In this document: positions 61,359-64,000 of the stretch, one piece after another
Position numbering within the stretch: position 1 is the first letter of the stretch
How the letters are laid out: every line of letters starts with the position of its first letter
From: Posidonia oceanica
Taxonomy: Eukaryota > Streptophyta > Magnoliopsida > Alismatales > Posidoniaceae
Length of the DNA stretch: 64,000 bases
Assembly: GCA_037176725.1 (NCBI GenBank)
Contig: JAZBRS010000076.1
Coordinates: forward strand, 122,593,001 to 122,657,000
Direction of reading: 5' to 3'
Notes under the pieces: generated by a model
What the model saw: the letters and a program-made list of their open reading frames with translations, nothing else
Databases searched by the model: none
What the model was told of the DNA's origin: nothing
Program-made: the position numbers and the translations under genes

Positions 61359-64000
61359 CTGACCTCTTCCTCGTCTTGATAGGGCTTGCGCCTATCATTT
61401 CGGGCGGTCCGGTCTTGATATGGCCTGCATTTATCATTCCTGGCCTCTTCCCGGTCCTGATACAGCTTGCAACTATCATTCCTAGAGGTCCGGTCATGAT
61501 AAGGCTTGCACATATCATTCCTGACACCGTCCGAGTCTTGATAGGGCTTGCACCTATCCTTCCTCGTTGTCCAGTCCAGATAAGGCTCGCACTTATCATT
61601 CCCGACCTTATCCGGATCAAGATGGGGCTTGCACCTACCATTCCTGGCGGACCGATCTTGATGAGGCTTGCACTTATCATTCCTGACCTCACCCTGGGTC
61701 ATGATTGGCCATGCACCAATCTTTCCAGGCAGTCTGGTCTTGATAAGGCTTGCGCTTATCATTCCTGACCTCTTCTGCATCTTGATAGGGCTTGCACCAA
61801 TTATTCCTGGCGGTCTGGTCTTGATAAGGATTGCCCTTATCATCCCTGACCTCTTCCCGTTCTTGATAAGGGTTGCAACTAACGTTCCAGGCGGTCCGGT
61901 CATGAAAGGGCATGCCCTTAATATTCCGGACCACTTTCTGGTCTTGGTAGGGCTTGCACCTATCGTTCCTGGCTGTCCGGTCATGATAAGGCTTGCTCTT
62001 ATCATTCCTGACCTCTCCTTGGGCCATGACAGGGCATGCACCTATCATTCCAGGCGATCTGGTCATGATAAGGCTTGCACTTATCATTCTTGACCTCTTC
62101 CGAGTCTTGGTATGGCTTGCACCGATCATTCCTGGCCGTCCGGTCTTGATAAGGCTTGCACTTATCGTTCCTATCATCTTCTGGGTCTTGATAGTGCGTG
62201 CACCTATCATTCCTGGTGGTCCGGTCTGGATAAGGCTTGCACTTATCATTCCTGACCACTTCCGGGTCTGGGTCGGTCTTGCACTTATCATTCCTGGCGG
62301 TCCGGTCTTGATAAGGCTTGCACTTCTCATTCCTTACCTCTTCTGGGTCATGATTGGGCTTGCACTTATCATTCCTGGCGGTCCGGTCTTCCTAAGGCAT
62401 GCACTTATCATTCCAAACCTCCTCCGGGTCATGAAAGGGCTTGCACCTATCATTCCTGGCAGTCCGATCATGATATGGCTTGCACTTATCACTCCTGACC
62501 TCTTCCAGGTCATGATAGGGCATGCACATATCATTCCAGGCGGTTCGATCTCGATAAGGCTTGCACCTATCATTCCTGACCTCTCCCTGGGTCATAATCG
62601 GGCTTGCCCCTATCATTCCTGCCGGTCCGGTCTTGATAAGGCTTGCTCTTATCATTCTTGTCCTCTTCGTGGTCATGATAGGGTTTGCGCCAATCATTCC
62701 TGGCGGTCCAGTGTTGATAAGCCTTGCACTTATCATTCCTGGCCTCTTCCGGGACTTGATAGGGCATGCAGCTATCATTCCTGGCGGTCCGGTCCTGATA
62801 TGGCTTGCACTTATCATTCCTAAACTCTTCCGGGTCTTGAGAGGGCTTGCACCTATCATTCCTCATGGTCCGGTCCAGTTTAGGCTTGCACTTATCATTC
62901 TGGACCACTTCCGAGTCTTGAGGAGGCTTGCACTTATCATTCCTGACCTCTCCCTGCGTCTTGATAGGCCTTGCACCTTTCATTCCAGGCGTTCTGGCCT
63001 TGATAAGGCATGCGCTTATCATTCCTGACCTCTTCAGAGTCTTGATAGGGCTTGCACCAAACATTCCTGTCGGTCTGGTCTTGATAATAATTGCACTTAT
63101 CATCCCTGACCTCATCCCGGTCTTGATAGGGCATGCAACTATCATTCCTGGCGGGCCAGTCTTGATATGGCTTGCCCTTAACATTCCAAACCTTTTCCGG
63201 TTCTCGGTAAGGCTTGCACCAATCATTCCTGGCGGTCCGGTCTTGATATGGCTTGCACTTATCATTCCTGACCTCTCCCTAGGTCTTGATAGGGCACGCA
63301 CCTATCATTCCAAGCGGTCAGGTCTTGATAAGGCATGCACTTTTCATTTCGGACCTCTTCCAGGTCTTGATAAGGCTTGCACCTATCATTCCTGGCAGTC
63401 TGGTCATGATAAGGCTTGCACTTATCGTTCCTGACCTCTTCCGGGTCTTGATAGGGCGTGCACCTATCATTACGGGCGGTCCGGTCTTTATAAGGCCAGC
63501 ACTAATCATTCCTGACCTCTTCCGGGTCTTGATAGGGTATGCACTTATCATTCCTGGCAGCCCGGTCTTGATAATGGTTGCACTTATCATTCCTGACCTC
63601 TCCCAAGGTCATGATAGGGCATGCTCCTTTCAATCCTGGTGGTCCGGACATGATAAGGCTTGCACTAATCATTACTGACCTCTTCTAGGTCATGACAGGG
63701 TTTGTGCCTATCATTCCTGGCGGTCCGGTCTTGATAAGGCTTGCACTTATCATTCCAGGCCACTTCCAGGTTTTGATAAGGCTTGCTCCTATCATTCCTG
63801 GCGGTTTGGTCTTGATAGGGCTTGCACTTATCATTCCTGACCTCTTCCGGGTCATGATAGGGCTTGCACCTATCATTCCTAGTGGTCCGGTGATGTTAAG
63901 GCATGCACTTATCATTCCTGACCTCTTCGGTGTCTTGATAGGGCTTGCACAAATCATTCCTCGCAGTCTGGTCTAGATATGGCTTGCACTTATCATCCCT
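61359..64000 (+). repeat. 3.33-kb higher-order repeat, copy 3 (cut by window end)
   Basis: About 2.64 kb of the unit in phase with copies 1 and 2. The array evidently continues beyond the window. Confidence 0.9.

Larger units (their letters stand above)
54703..64000 (+). repeat. 81-bp dimeric satellite array (right block)
   Basis: The same satellite in the same orientation as the left block, running to the window end. It starts abruptly at 54704 (CTGACCTCTTCCTCG) after a single unexplained A at 54703. It is built of nearly identical 3.33-kb higher-order units. Frames of up to 350 codons on either strand are periodicity artefacts. Confidence 0.97.

Noticed and set aside
54703..64000. Regular palindromic repeats suggesting a CRISPR array
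   Set aside because: There are no unique spacers between repeats, the whole 81-bp unit is repeated, and the setting is a plant retrotransposon region.

Overview
The window is plant repeat DNA from an angiosperm heterochromatic, satellite-rich region. The evidence is one giant Ty3/gypsy LTR retrotransposon family of the Tat/Ogre type (LTRs of about 5.8 kb, a tRNA-Arg-type primer site, TG...CA ends, a DNGS protease, a G-patch and a plant-mobile-domain-like extra ORF) embedded in megasatellite. The species cannot be named from the sequence. No host gene, tRNA or rRNA was recognised.

Layout: 1-958 is the 3' end of an LTR. 959-22348 is a satellite array. 22349-28145 is a solo LTR with a perfect 5-bp target duplication (CCTGG), inserted in the satellite. 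28146-28897 continues the same satellite. 28898-54702 is a tandem retroelement arrangement: LTR, 13.6-kb internal region, second LTR, then 550 bp of a further internal region cut off abruptly. 54703-64000 is satellite again.

The satellite unit is an 81-bp dimer of 42-bp (A) and 39-bp (B) halves. Both halves share a 30-nt core carrying a 7-bp inverted repeat. Within the core the two halves differ at only two positions, and these pair with each other (TGATAAG/CTTATCA against TGATAGG/CCTATCA). The array is organised into higher-order repeats of about 6.0 kb (left) and about 3.33 kb (right, and around the solo LTR). Because 81 is divisible by three, the array produces many long, meaningless open frames on both strands.

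The retroelement is defective and looks non-autonomous. Gag-protease is open over most of its length but has a frame break near its start. Reverse transcriptase and RNase H are absent, with Gag-Pro joined almost directly to the integrase core in another frame. Integrase carries an internal stop. A 400-codon plant-mobile-domain-like ORF downstream of integrase is intact. Between that ORF and the 3' LTR lies a 3.3-kb untranslated region built largely of tandem repeats and short hairpins whose arms change in a compensated way (GATAG/CTATC, GACAG/CTGTC, GGTAG/CTACC), ending in a nested hairpin that brackets the polypurine tract and the LTR start. One hairpin unit of this region resembles the satellite core (16 of 21 positions). 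This fits the known tendency of Tat/Ogre 3' regions to seed satellites and is the most interesting idea in the window.
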